Positions 22,119 through 32,450 of a stretch of DNA of 64,000 bases are shown piece by piece. Under the pieces are notes generated by a model. The model was given only the letters and a program-made list of their open reading frames with translations, was not told the DNA's origin and did not search any database. Origin of the DNA: Agapetus fuscipes (taxonomy: Eukaryota; Arthropoda; Insecta; Trichoptera; Glossosomatidae). The DNA is taken from NCBI GenBank assembly GCA_951799405.1, contig OX637333.1:30152785-30216784 (forward strand). Reading direction: 5' to 3'. Numbering within the stretch: position 1 is the first letter of the stretch; each line of letters opens with the position of its first letter. Both the position numbers and the translations under genes were made by a program.

Positions 22119-22904
22119 GTAAATTGGTCTGGGAATAAAAAAAAGTTCTAGTGATATGTATGCCTATCAAAAACAAACGATGAATCTTTTATTATCCTAT
22201 ATAAATTATTTTTTTGGAAAATTGAACGAGATTTCATTCTAATTTTATTACAAAAAACTGCAATACTCACTGATTTATTTATTTAAAAATCGTCAAAAGT
22301 TCCAAGTTACACATCATTCCAATCGGTTACAATATTTCAGTCCAGCCGACAGCTGAATGGTTAATAAGTCGCGGAAAGAAGTTACACTTTATATGCAGCT
22401 TGTTACATTTATTAGTTAAGTAAATACCCCATCCTAGAGGGATTGAACATTAGTTGACTGTAAAATGAGCGCGGCCCTGGAGTCTCTAAGGAGCCCGTGT
22501 GTGCATTCCGCTTTGGTTTTTGGTTGAAGGACTCGACACAAAAAATACTACCTGGGAGCCTCTCTCTCTAAACTCCGCATCAGAAGTTTCCAATCTTTTT
22601 GAATACGCGACCTATAGGTGAACAAATGCAAGCGACCCCCTTGAACCATGGGCAGACCAAAAGTTTGTGCTGGGAATGAAAAGAAGAGCTGGTAGGGGAA
22701 GCTCTGAAGCGCTATTCTCCTAAACTACTTACGACAATGAGATAGCGATTCGTGTCCAAAAATAAGGTGTACTGGGGGGTTTTTTTTTTTTTTTATCTAT
22801 GGAGTTATTTCGCAAGCGCTAGCACGCTCCGACTGGATTGATATCTAAAGTGTAAGGAATTTGGCAGAAAAGCGTTTCAGGAAAAGACTGTGGAAATTGT
22901 TTTA

Positions 22905-23052
22905 TGTTGATGTGAGGTTTGGTGTATTTTGTAAGTACACATGAAGCATGCGTAAATGTGAACTTACACGTCTCTGCTGAGGGCGCACATTAAATATAAG
23001 CCACGAATGGCAATATATTATTTGTACAACTTAGATTTTAGATACATTTGTG
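22905..23052 (+). repeat. Repeat D, 3' half
   Basis: Contains 'gatgtgaggtttggtgtatt', 'gtaagtacacatgaagcat' and 'gtacaacttagatttta'. Traces of the 5' half ('gtttcaggaaaagactg') occur at 22875. Confidence 0.6.
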
Positions 23053-23450
23053 ATGTAGCGCCTTGCCTGTTGCTGGCTACCCCCTGGCGGCCCACAGTTT
23101 TAAGCCTCTGCTGCGTAGACTAGCTGAGAGCTTGGGTCTGTTACATGAGGTACTACTGCATGTAACGTGGATCCCTAAATGCTCACTTTACTTACACAGC
23201 CTGGTACTCACTCTCTTACTGACTTACCATCTGCGTCCACACGCCTCTTCCACATCGATGATGGAGACTTCTTCTGTTCGAAGTTTGGCGATGATCTGCA
23301 GCTTGCTGGTTGTGGCCCAGCACTGTGGGTGACCCGAGATGCTGGCTTCACTGACTGGACGTCAGTGTCATGGTTCTTACCTCAGCCAGTTCTCCTGCCT
23401 CACACTCTGCTGGGCTGGACTACTATTGTAATGACAGTGTAGCTTGCTGC
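23053..23450. other. GC-richer stretch with possible cryptic exon
   Basis: This ~390-bp stretch is richer in GC than its flanks. It is open in one plus frame (...FHIDDGDFFCSKFGDD...) and also on the minus strand, where 'gcagatg/gtaagt' is a good donor site (position ~23238) after an open frame (...SPNFEQKKSPSSMWKRRVDAD). I cannot decide between an exon on either strand and an unrecognised repeat, and I recognise no domain. Confidence 0.25.
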
Positions 23451-25092
23451 GATAAGAAAACAGTATCCGCTGTACTTATGGTGCAATGAAGGATTTGACG
23501 ACTTCTTGAAGGACACGATGACATCAATATTTGAATATTGATCAATGAAGGGCATGAAGACTTCTTGAGTTTTAGCCTCGTAGACTGGTGTTGATAGGTA
23601 AGTGAGGGCTAGCAGAATTTTTTTTCTCGTGGTGTAAATTTCACTTGTTTTCATGTAGGTATAATATTTTGGTGAAGTGGAGAGGATTTCTGAAGCAGGA
23701 AATAAAGAAAAATGCGGATTTAAATTTTCAACAAATAGTTTTATTTTATTTGTCATGGAAGCGTGGACACAAATTTAAACAATAATCAATTTCTTTTTAA
23801 CCATAAACAATAAAAAACATGGACGTTTGTTTTTTTTTTTGTAACCAAAATAGAAAATGAAACATTTGAGAATAAACCTAAATAAAAAAATGGCTTCAAA
23901 TTTAAGTACAAAAACATATAAAAATTTAGGTGTAACGCTCCTTGGGAATATGAAAGGGTTAGCTGCAGTATTATTTTTTTATTAATGAAGTATTGCATCT
24001 ATTTTTAAGTGTAGGTTACTTGAATTAATTTTAATAATAAATCATGGATTACTCAATTAGTGATTCTCGGACGAAAATATTTGGGTGTGTTAAAAAATGA
24101 AAAAATGTCTGCTGTTCAAAATATTGCTGTACAATAAAAAAGTTAATTTTATTCTGAAGTGGAGCAGCCAACCCATTATCAATTTGAATTATTATAATAT
24201 GTTACCTACCTATTTGATTCATTGTCTATCTAATATCTACGCACATACTTAATATATTATACATTAGTTATATTACACTTTTCTTTATATACTTGAATAT
24301 TCATTTATATACATGATGTGATATTGCATACCGCAAAGCTGTTTCAATTCTAAGAAAAAATACACACAAGTACTTTTTATGATAAAAATATATCTTTGGG
24401 ACAGTATTAATAAAAAAAAACGATTTGGGCCATGGGTGCAAGAACATCAGTGAAGTACTGAAACAACAATATTTTTGCATTAGGAATAAATTAGGTCAAT
24501 GAGTGACAGAAAATGTGTAGTCCATTAAAATATCACAACGTAAAGTATTGTGTTAAAGAAGAGCGCCATCATTGTGTCGATTCTGGTAATAAGATTTACA
24601 AATAATACAAAAAATGACGTTAAACTTGGGAGCAATGATCGAGGGGTTTTGCAGGGTGGATTCTGGCGAGTGTTTGAAATAAAAACAGTGCCAGTTCGAT
24701 GCTCGTCTGGTCTAACAAGTCTAGCACACTAGACGGGTATTGTTTTTTTTGACGGATTTTGAAACACTTAGCCACAATTTTGAAAAAAATAAATGCATTT
24801 TTTCTGGAAATATTGGCATAAGGTCAACTTAAAAACCAAATTTCATAAATTTGTATTCGTGTTATTGATGATGTTGTTTAATGAGTTGATTTGATGCAGA
24901 GTGACCCACACACGCCGCATTAGAATAGTGCGCAGTACTAGCTGTGATCAGGAATAACCGGTTAACTGCATATCTCACACCAACAGGTTCCATCACACCA
25001 GACACTGTCGGCAATGGTTGATACTCACGTCCAATACATTTCCATATTTTCACGTCACATAGGAGTCGTATAGAACCCATAATAATAATAAT
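23451..25092. other. Gene-free AT-rich stretch with a SINE-B relic
   Basis: I see no gene. Positions 24640-24722 are a decayed SINE-B head ('gccagttcgatgctcgtctgg'). Everything else is AT-rich DNA without recognised structure. Confidence 0.35.
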
Positions 25093-25400
25093 TTGAGTTG
25101 CAAAGATATCGCACGCTTGATAATAAAGAGCTATTGCTCTGTTGCTCTATAACAATGTTGGGAAATCACGTTTGTTCAGACAACCAGTACAACTTGTATG
25201 GGAAGAAGAAAGATATATTAGTATTTAAGGTTCACATTAAATGCAATACCCACAAGCAGACTTGTGTAAGTTCGCGCTTGCGTACTTACAAATTAAAATT
25301 TCAAATGAATGTAAACCCTGCAACTTTTGCAGACTTTCCCTGAAACAGGGGTGTAATTGGCCAAAGTGAACCAAGTTTTTGCAGCATGGGGAGTCAGCAA
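25093..25400 (-). repeat. Repeat D copy interrupted by a MITE M3 fragment
   Basis: The D signature starts at 25093 ('gagttgcaaagatat') and resumes at ~25213 ('aaggttcacattaaatgca'), continuing to 'ggggagtcagcaatg'. Between them, 25111-25212 matches one end of MITE M3 ('ataataaagagct', 'tgttgggaaatcacgtttg', 'cagacaaccagtacaacttg'). M3 inserted into D, or both were joined by a later deletion. Confidence 0.65.
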
Positions 25401-26605
25401 TGCTTTAAAATAAAGAAAACCCTGGTTATCTAAAATATACATGAAGTTAATATGTGTGGCGTGATGGCGTCACATAGCCGAGGGATATTGTGGATGCGCA
25501 GAATCCATGGTGGTATTTCACTGAGTATAAAAATACTAGTCGGTTTATTAATTATGTAATATGTATATACATAGGTATACAATATATAGCTTACAACTTG
25601 GATACGTATATGGGTAATTTCATCTATACTTGTATATTTGGTGTTGATACAATGAAAAAACAATACATGAACCAAACTTAAAAAGAAAAGCCACAATGTT
25701 TATAAAAACAAAAGCCAAGAACAAAATATCGTAGAGAAACAATAGGACCATTAGATTTCAGAAGAAATAATTTGGTCACAAAAAAAACAAGAAATTTACA
25801 TGAACTGAAAGGATGGCTCAACTTACAACATAATTTTCAAAATAAGGTAGATATTTGAAAGTATTGTTTTTTTTACTAAATACTTTTTTGCCTACATGGA
25901 ATGGTTGTCCCTGATAAAAGAAAATTCAGCTCCTCAATAAAAAGAAAATTCAGCTCCTCAATAAAAATAAAATGTATCCTTAAAGGGAAATATCGAAATA
26001 TGGACCAAAGTTGATTTATACACAATTAAGAAGGAAAATTTAAAAACCCATTCAGTGCTATTCACAAAACATATGAGCCATAGCTGATCTACGGATCATA
26101 TTTTATGTATGAAAAATTCACTGAAGGCTGCGGATGAGCCATGGCTTCGCTGTTTGAGAATAACATCGATTGAGCACGGAAGTAGGTGTCTATGTTTTTT
26201 TTTCTCCCATCTCCCATCATTTTTTCTAAGTTTAAATTTACGTTTGGTATACTCGAGTACATTTAACTTTCTTATTCAAATTTGTCGTATAGGTTTTTTA
26301 TGCTGTCAAAACATTGCTGTAGAAAGAAATCTTTTTATCTATACAATATTAAAAGTTATTCACTTAACCATAAATTATCACAATTGTTGTAAAAACTAGC
26401 ATGCATATTGTTAGAGTACTTACAACACTAAACATAATGGTAAGAACAATTATATAAAACAACGTAAGGTATTTTGGTGACATCAATGCATAACAAATGA
26501 CCAATTGGAGTTTTTATATTGTAAGCAAGATTTCATACTGAAGCTTCTACACCCGCATTCACAATCCACACTGTGAGAACTAGGATGCTATGCGTGAGGC
26601 ATGTA
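25401..26605. other. Gene-free AT-rich stretch
   Basis: I see no gene. A 22-24 bp unit 'gaaaattcagctcctcaata' occurs twice in tandem at 25918-25966. Confidence 0.35.
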
Positions 26606-28786
26606 GGGAGACCGGGTATGGTTGTCTCACGGGTTGGTTGTCACAGTGATCATAACAGAAAACGAAACGAAAGAATGAACCCATTGGTCGGCGTCGAAGC
26701 ATTGTGAGGGCAGCCCTCTTTACTTCATCTCAGTCTGCCCTGATATCGTGACGGAGACACGTGTGTTTGTTTTTTTCACACAGTGAAAGTATTTTTTTTG
26801 TGCATTTGTGGGAGTCTTGTAAGTATACTTAATTATTGCCTAATAATATACCTTTTTGTGTATTTATGATGTTCAATATGTGTTTCATGGTATCCTAATA
26901 TTACTTTTTTTAAATAAATATTGTTTTCAACTTATTTTGAGAGGTTATTTTTGACAACGTGATTTCGGGCAGGTTGTCTCAGGTTGCCGGGGGCTGGTAG
27001 TCTCATGTGACAACACCGTGCTTGTAGGTATGTTGTCGGTTTTTTTTTTTTTGCTTTTTGGGATTGCGTTACTTAAAAGTTTGCTTTTTTCAGAGTTCAT
27101 CATAAAAATGCCCAAAAATCTCAAAAGAACGTCAAATCGAGGGCTTATTTCACCAACATTGATGTTGCGTGCTGCAAGAGAAGTGAAAAGCCATGGCAAG
27201 TCTATCAGGTCTAGCGCCAAGGATTTTGAAATAAATTATCGCACTTTGACAAGGTATTGTTATAAAATCACACCAGAAGAGATAGGCAACACGGTCGCAT
27301 CAACACCATTTACAAAAATAGGTTATCAAAGGAATCGACAGATTTATACCGATGAACAAGAAAAAGAACTAGAAAAATACATACTTCTTGCTTCAAGTAT
27401 TTATTTTGGGTTGTCTCCTAAGGATATTCGGAAATTAGCGTTCGAACTTGCTATTTCCAATAACATCAAAGTTCCCAAATCTTGGGAATCAAACAAGCTA
27501 TCTGGTCCCGATTGGTTTACATCATTTTTGAAGAGACACCCTTCTTTGTCCATTAGAACACATGAAGCTACGAGACCAACCAACATAATGTAAGAAGCTT
27601 TTTTGAAAACCTTAAATCAGCAATTAAACGATAAAATTTTGAACCACATGACATTTGGAACATGAACGAAACTGGGGTGACTACGGTTCAAAAACCTAGC
27701 AAAGTTGTTGCTAGAAAAGGATTCAAGCAAATAGGTGCTATTACCTCAGCTGAGAGAGGCACACTAGTCACCCTAGCTGCTGCAGTTTCGGGAGGTGGCA
27801 ATTCAGTTCCACCATTCTTTGTTTTTCCGCGTGTGCATCTTACAGACCATTTCATCAGAGATGGGCCAATTGGCTGCAAAGGAGGAAGCAACCCATCAGG
27901 TTGGATGACAGAAGAGCTATTTGTCGATTTTCTAAAGCATTTTCATAACCACGTAAAATCAACTACGGAAAAGCCATGTCTTCTGCTTTTAGACAATCAC
28001 AGCTCTCACTGATCGATTGAAGGTCTAAACTATGCAAAAGAAAATGGTGTAATAATGCTATCTTTTCCACCACACTGTACCCATCGCCTACAACCTTTAG
28101 ACAGGTCAGTTTATGGACCTTTGAAAAAATACATCAACAACGCAATGGATCAATGGATGATGAATCATCCAGGACAACACATGACGATATACGAAATAAC
28201 AGGAATAATTTCTCAGGCCTTCCCATTGGCAGCAACTCTATGCAATATCCTTACAGGTTTTAAAGCTTGTGGGATTTGCCCATTTAATCGGGACATATTC
28301 CAAGAGCATGATTTTATGCCGTCGTCTGTCACAGATAGGCCACAAATTATGGCTCCTGATGACGAATTTGTACACGATGCCACAAAGAATCACACATCTG
28401 ACCTTGATCGCCGTACAATGCCTGAAGATCATGCTGCTGGCTCTAATGAACCTGCAATTAATATATTTGCAACCATTGGCTTTGATGACCTTTGATGATT
28501 TGCTGGAAATGATAGCCCCGACTTTAATACCACTACTTTTGCTCCAATTAGTTCTCTGATAGTGTCACCACAAGTTCTGAAACCTCTACCAAAAGCTCTC
28601 CCGCGTAAATCGCAACGAGCTGATACATTCATTTCTTGGGTATAATTTGTTATGTTTAATATTTATCATTAATAATAATACTCATTTGATTAAAACAAAG
28701 AGTTTTTTTTTATCATACGAGTATTCCGCCCTTAAATCAATATGTGACTTCTTACCCCAGACGGTGTGACAACCATCCCCGACACG
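26606..28786 (+). mobile_element. Pogo/Tigger-like DNA transposon, decayed copy 1
   Basis: The left end 'gggagaccgggtatggttgt' follows a TA (26604-26605) and matches the first bases of the intact element at 32451. The right end near 28786 contains the inverse motif 'gacaaccatccccgacac'. The motif ggttgtctca/ggttgtcac is repeated inside the left end (26620-26652 and again at ~26970), as expected of subterminal transposase-binding sites. The right boundary is uncertain because element copy 2 begins almost at once. Confidence 0.7.
27108..28640 (+). pseudogene. Pogo/Tigger-like transposase, broken
   Basis: The start MPKNLKRTSNRG is followed by a psq/CENP-B-type helix-turn-helix (SIRSSAKDFEINYRTLTRY) and FGLSPKDIRKLAFEL...WFTSFLKRHPSLSIR. 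The frame ends at TAA 27591 and shifts; the next segment has NETGVTTVQKPSKVVARKG, in which the first catalytic Asp is now Asn (NMNETG for NMDETG). LLLLDNHSSH keeps the second Asp, followed by TGA at 28010. LQPLDRSVYGPLKK then keeps the third Asp, and another frame change comes near 28495. Such proteins cut and paste DNA with a DDD active site (Pfam DDE_1 type). This copy is dead. Confidence 0.85.
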
Positions 28787-28825
28787 GGGCTCAAAGTCAC
28801 ACTTCTAATTTTTCAAAACACAGTA

Positions 28826-30554
28826 ATATTTCTCCAAAGACCAAATGGAACTTGCAGCACAAGAAGTCATCAATGGCATAAGTGTTAAAAAAGCAGCAAA
28901 AGACAACAAAATAGACAGAACCACGCTTTCGAGATATGTTAGTAAGTTGAAAACCATTCCGGAATCTGACGTGTTTGTGGAATCTACTAATCCGCGGCAA
29001 GTATTTTCTAGAGACGAAGAAACATTTCGAAGGATTACCTGCCAAAAATTTCGTCTATGTTTTATGGGTTAACTGCTCCAGATGTCCGTCGTCTTGCGTA
29101 TGAATGTGCGAATGAATATAATAAAAACTGTCCTATATCTTGGAATGAGAATAAAATGGCTGGGAACGATTGGTTAACCTCTTTCATCAAAAGAAATCAT
29201 GAGCTTTCCATTAGAAAACCTACTAGCCTAGGAAGGGCAACATCGTTCAACAAAAGTAATGTCAAAACTTTTTATGAGAAACTGGCCGCTGTCTTAGACA
29301 AGTTTAAATTTCCGCCTTCAAGAATTTGGAACACCGATGAAACAGGAGTTTCAACAGTTATGAAACCTTGTAAAATTGTAGCAGCCAAGGGAAAGCACAA
29401 TGTTGGCTCTGTTACATCAGGTGAACGAGGAACCAATGTTACATTGATTGCGGCTGTATCAGCTACTGGAAATACGGTTCCCGTGATGTTCATATTTCCC
29501 AGGAAAAGGTTCAAGGATCACTTTATTGCAAACGGACCTCCTGAATGCATTGGACGTGGAAATGCAAGCAGGTAGGTGACTGATAGTGAATTTTATGATC
29601 TTACGAGTATATAGCATTTTATCAAACACACAGAATTACCCGCATTATTATTGATGGATATATTATATTAACCTATCAATTAAAACAGTTAAGCATGCCA
29701 AAGAGAATGGAGTGGTTTTGCTCTCATTTCCACCGCACTGCACACATAAACTGCAGCTTCTGGACGTCTCCGTATATGGACCATTTAAAAAATATCAGTC
29801 ATCAGCTCATGATGCATGGCTTCGCAGCAATCTCGGCAAAACAGTTTCAATTTACGAAATACCAAAAATAATTGCGACATCATTGCCACTGGCGATGACA
29901 GGGTCGAACATTATGAGTGGCTTTTTAAAAACAGGCATTTATTTACCCATTCAACAGCGAGATCTTTTCGGAGACAGACTTTATGCCGTCATTTGTCACT
30001 GATCGACCAGCTCCTGGGACTCAAGCTATAATGCAGGAAGATACCCAATCTCAGTTGACAACATCGTCAGTTGCTTCATCAATCAACAACGAAAATCAAG
30101 ACCCAAACGAGCCCGCCATACCATCTACTTCCAAGGATTGCATTTCCTTTTCACCTGATATTGTCAGACCATTACCGAAGGCAGGTCCAAGGAAGCAACA
30201 ACACACACGGAGGAAGAAAAGAAGTTGTGCCATTCTGACCGATACACCGGAGAAAGATGCGCTTGCACAAGAACATGCCACCAAGAAAAACAAGGCTACA
30301 AAAACCTTAAAAATAAAAAAAAACCACAGAAAGAAAAACAATTCTTCATAGTTCCTCGAGCTCGAAAAAACTATTGTTTTCGTCAGACACCGAGTAGGAA
30401 GAGTATTTCTGCTTGATAATGTGTCGAGGCCTATTCAGACAGGCTCCCAGGAGAAGAATGGCTACAGTGCCGTGATTGCCATAAATGGGCACATGTTAAG
30501 TGCACCTCTGGTGATGGGGTATTTTATGTTTGCTTAAACTGCGAAAGTGACTAA
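28826..30554 (+). pseudogene. Pogo/Tigger-like transposase copy 2, broken, with C-terminal zinc-knuckle relic
   Basis: The copy lacks its first residues (SKDQMELAAQEVI onward). It has the helix-turn-helix (ISVKKAAKDNKIDRTTLSRY), then a frame change near 29045, FYGLTAPDVRRLAYECA, and NTDETGVSTVMKP with the first catalytic Asp. A stop at 29573 precedes a decayed second-Asp region (LPALLLMD), and LQLLDVSVYGPFKK holds the third. Another frame change leads to a tail rich in Ser, Thr and basic residues. After further lesions, 30423-30554 still encodes a PHD-like finger: WLQCRDCHKWAHVKC, then VFYVCLNCESD and stop. A C-terminal finger of this kind is common in arthropod members of this family and absent from the intact copy at 32948, so the two are different subfamilies. 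Confidence 0.82.
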
Positions 30555-30616
30555 AATACCGTGTAACTTAAGCCATTTCCATTTTTGTATCTTTATCACG
30601 CATGCTCTGTAGTCTG

Positions 30617-30792
30617 ATGGGGCTTCCACACGCTTGCCAACCCATCTCAAGTCAAGCGCACAGTGTGTCGTCTAGAACATGCTAGCTGGACAAAATGAGT
30701 CCATTAGACAAAATTTTGTCCAGCTAGCATGTTCTAGACGACACACTGTGCGCTTGACTTGAGATGGGTTGGCAAGCGTGTGGAAGCCCCAT
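30617..30792. repeat. Perfect inverted repeat, 80-bp arms, 16-bp loop
   Basis: The left arm 30617-30696 begins 'atggggcttccacacgcttg' and ends 'gctagctggacaaaat'. The right arm 30713-30792 is its exact reverse complement; I compared all 80 bases and found no mismatch. The loop is 30697-30712. The structure lies between the zinc-finger relic of pogo copy 2 and the first segment of the split gene at 30813. A transcript across it would fold into an 80-bp perfect duplex. Confidence 0.95.
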
Positions 30793-30812
30793 GAAGTTTG
30801 TTTTAATTTCAG

Positions 30813-31017
30813 GTTTGTAAAAAAACGTTCTGTGAAACTTTTAGTGTCAGTCAACGCCGTGTGCAGCTTTTGTCCGAAAAAATTGACAGCAATGAAGATA
30901 GTGTGAAAGATAACCGAGGTGGAAAAAAGGCAAAGACGGGACTCTCAATGGAAAAATAAGATTATGGAGTACATATCGTCCATAACAGCTCAAGAAAGCC
31001 ACAGTCGAAACGACGCA
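30813..31017 (+). pseudogene. Outer split transposon-type gene, first segment
   Basis: After an acceptor-like 'ttttaatttcag' the frame reads VCKKTFCETFSVSQRRVQLLSEKI, then a basic stretch, a stop/frame change near 30957, and MEYISSITAQESHSRNDA. It stops exactly at the CGACG target of the Transib. The continuation is at 35452, where the frame resumes PNRKYLPTELSVV. I recognise the arrangement (C-x-x-x-F...IS..R, then ESHY-type, then YL..L, then DTC..C) from multi-copy arthropod genes that behave like transposons, but I cannot name a superfamily. Confidence 0.65.
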
Positions 31018-31426
31018 CACTGGGGCAAAAGGCCCTCAAATTTGGCAATAATACAAAAAATGAAATAACATGTACACTCTTCCTCCTACTATTTTTCGAT
31101 GCCCTACTATCCCCTACATAATAAAACGAACGAGTGCGGTCATTAGTCCCACGCCTTTCATCGCCCCACTCCCCAGTCGATGTTAGTTACACGCGGAGAG
31201 GAGACGTGCACTGTTATTGACTAGATTTTAAGCTGTTTTCGTGCTGTGTTTGAGCTGTATTTTGGAAAAAAAAATCAAATTGCCGCTAATGGCTGGATAC
31301 TTCAATTTCCTTTCAAATCAGAGAAGAAATAAAAACTCCCGGGATAAAACGGGGTCGCCCATAAATTTCTTTTGAATTAAGTTCTGAGCGAACTAAGCGA
31401 CTAAAAACAAATAGTTGAGGGATTCT
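31018..31426 (+). other. Transib 5' non-coding part
   Basis: The left terminal repeat is followed by ~370 bp without clear coding sequence. The words 'cccgggataaaacggggtcg' might be an N-terminal relic, but this is weak. Confidence 0.4.
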
Positions 31427-31698
31427 ACACCAGTTAGTGTTTTAAATTATGCCACTAAAATGAGTTTAAGAGCAACAGGACAAGCAATTACTAAAATCGA
31501 CATTGAATTAATTAAATCGATGCATGTTATAATGATAGTAGTTTCTAGTGGACATTAAATAGATGTCGAGAAATGTTGAGAATTTGCCCAAAACACCGCC
31601 AGATACTTTGTTCAGCAGTATCCCTGGTACAATATGCCTCCTACACTGCACAAATACTTTATACATGGGCTTGAAATAATTTTTTTCTACTCCCATTT
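31427..31698 (+). pseudogene. Transib transposase C-terminal region, piece 1
   Basis: The frame starting ACA CCA GTT reads NYATKMSLRATGQAIT, IDIELIKSMHVIMIVVSSGH, a TAA, IDVEK, a TGA, EFAQNTARYFVQQYPWYNMP and PTLHKYFIHGLEIIFFY. The YPWYNMP-T-HK-HG-EII pattern is characteristic of Transib transposases just before their last catalytic residue. Two in-frame stops (after SGH and after EKC) kill it. The next codons, for LLPVGQL, are found only at 34948, so the interruption lies at ~31692-34947. Confidence 0.8.
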
Positions 31699-31745
31699 GG
31701 TAATTTACTTATTACAAAACGGCTAACGCAATCACAATGACATAC

Positions 31746-31800
31746 ATTTCAACACCCGTTGCGTAATGTAACATTACGCAACGGGTAACCGTGTTGAAAT
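31746..31800. repeat. Palindromic element
   Basis: The centre CCGTTGCGTAATGT-a-ACATTACGCAACGG is a perfect 14-bp-arm palindrome. It is flanked by ATTTCAACAC on the left and its complement GTGTTGAAAT on the right after a 6-base bulge. It is probably a very small foldback element or the paired ends of one. Confidence 0.85.
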
Positions 31801-31867
31801 GAAAATGTGCGCATGCGCATTGTCAGAATTGGAACCATTTTTTTATTTCAAATGTCAACCTTGTATG

Positions 31868-31985
31868 GGGGTATGAAGACCTGTCAATCCAAGATGGCCG
31901 CAAGCGATCAGCTGATTAGGCTTCATGCAATATTACTGATATTCGGTAGGTAGGAATTACCGTGGTGATGAGACTTCCAGCCCTG
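31868..31985 (+). mobile_element. MITE M2 core
   Basis: Contains 'cctgtcaatccaagatggcc', 'gatcagctgattag' and 'tattcggtaggtagg' without the inverted arms. It lies inside the DNA that interrupts the Transib. Confidence 0.65.
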
Positions 31986-32177
31986 TTCAGATGAAAATAA
32001 ATGTATTTAATGTGTAGAGTCAAATAAAAATTGTTAATAGTGCTAAAATTTATCGAATTTATTTATCGGAATGCTCCAAATAAAGCTTTCCTTTTTTCAA
32101 AGGAAAATAAAAGGCTTGAAAGGAAAACAATACAAAAATTTTCAACGTAAAAAATAAACAAACTCAAAAAGTTACTT

Positions 32178-32400
32178 GGTTAATAGGTGGGTATGAGGTT
32201 GATCACCTAATATGCTGTACAAACTTGGTTCACCTGCCAATACAACTGCAGGGCATATGTTTATTTGAGTTTTGGGTTTGAATGTTTAATCTTATATACA
32301 GGATGTAAAAGCGCGACCTTATATGTGTCGGATTGTGGGCATGAATTCAATATGAAATCTAAATATAATTTATCTTTACAACTTAGGTTAGATTAGATAA
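32178..32400 (+). repeat. Repeat D, diverged copy
   Basis: 'ttggttaataggtgggtatg', 'ggttcacctgccaa', 'gcagggcatatgttt' and 'acaacttaggttagattag' follow in D order. It belongs to the block duplicated in opposite orientation at 44570-44853. Confidence 0.7.
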
Positions 32401-32450
32401 TCGAAGGGAATGATGAATCACACGTTTTGACAAAAGTAAAGTTTTAATTA

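Noticed and set aside
30617..30792. microRNA precursor
   Set aside because: An 80-bp perfect stem without bulges and with long arms is unlike animal miRNA hairpins; a foldback repeat or siRNA source is more likely.
31018..31066. Complete recombination signal sequence (heptamer, 23-bp spacer, nonamer)
   Set aside because: Only the heptamer-like CACACTG is present; at 23 bp there is CAATAATAC, not an ACAAAAACC-like nonamer, and the A-rich word further in is at the wrong distance.
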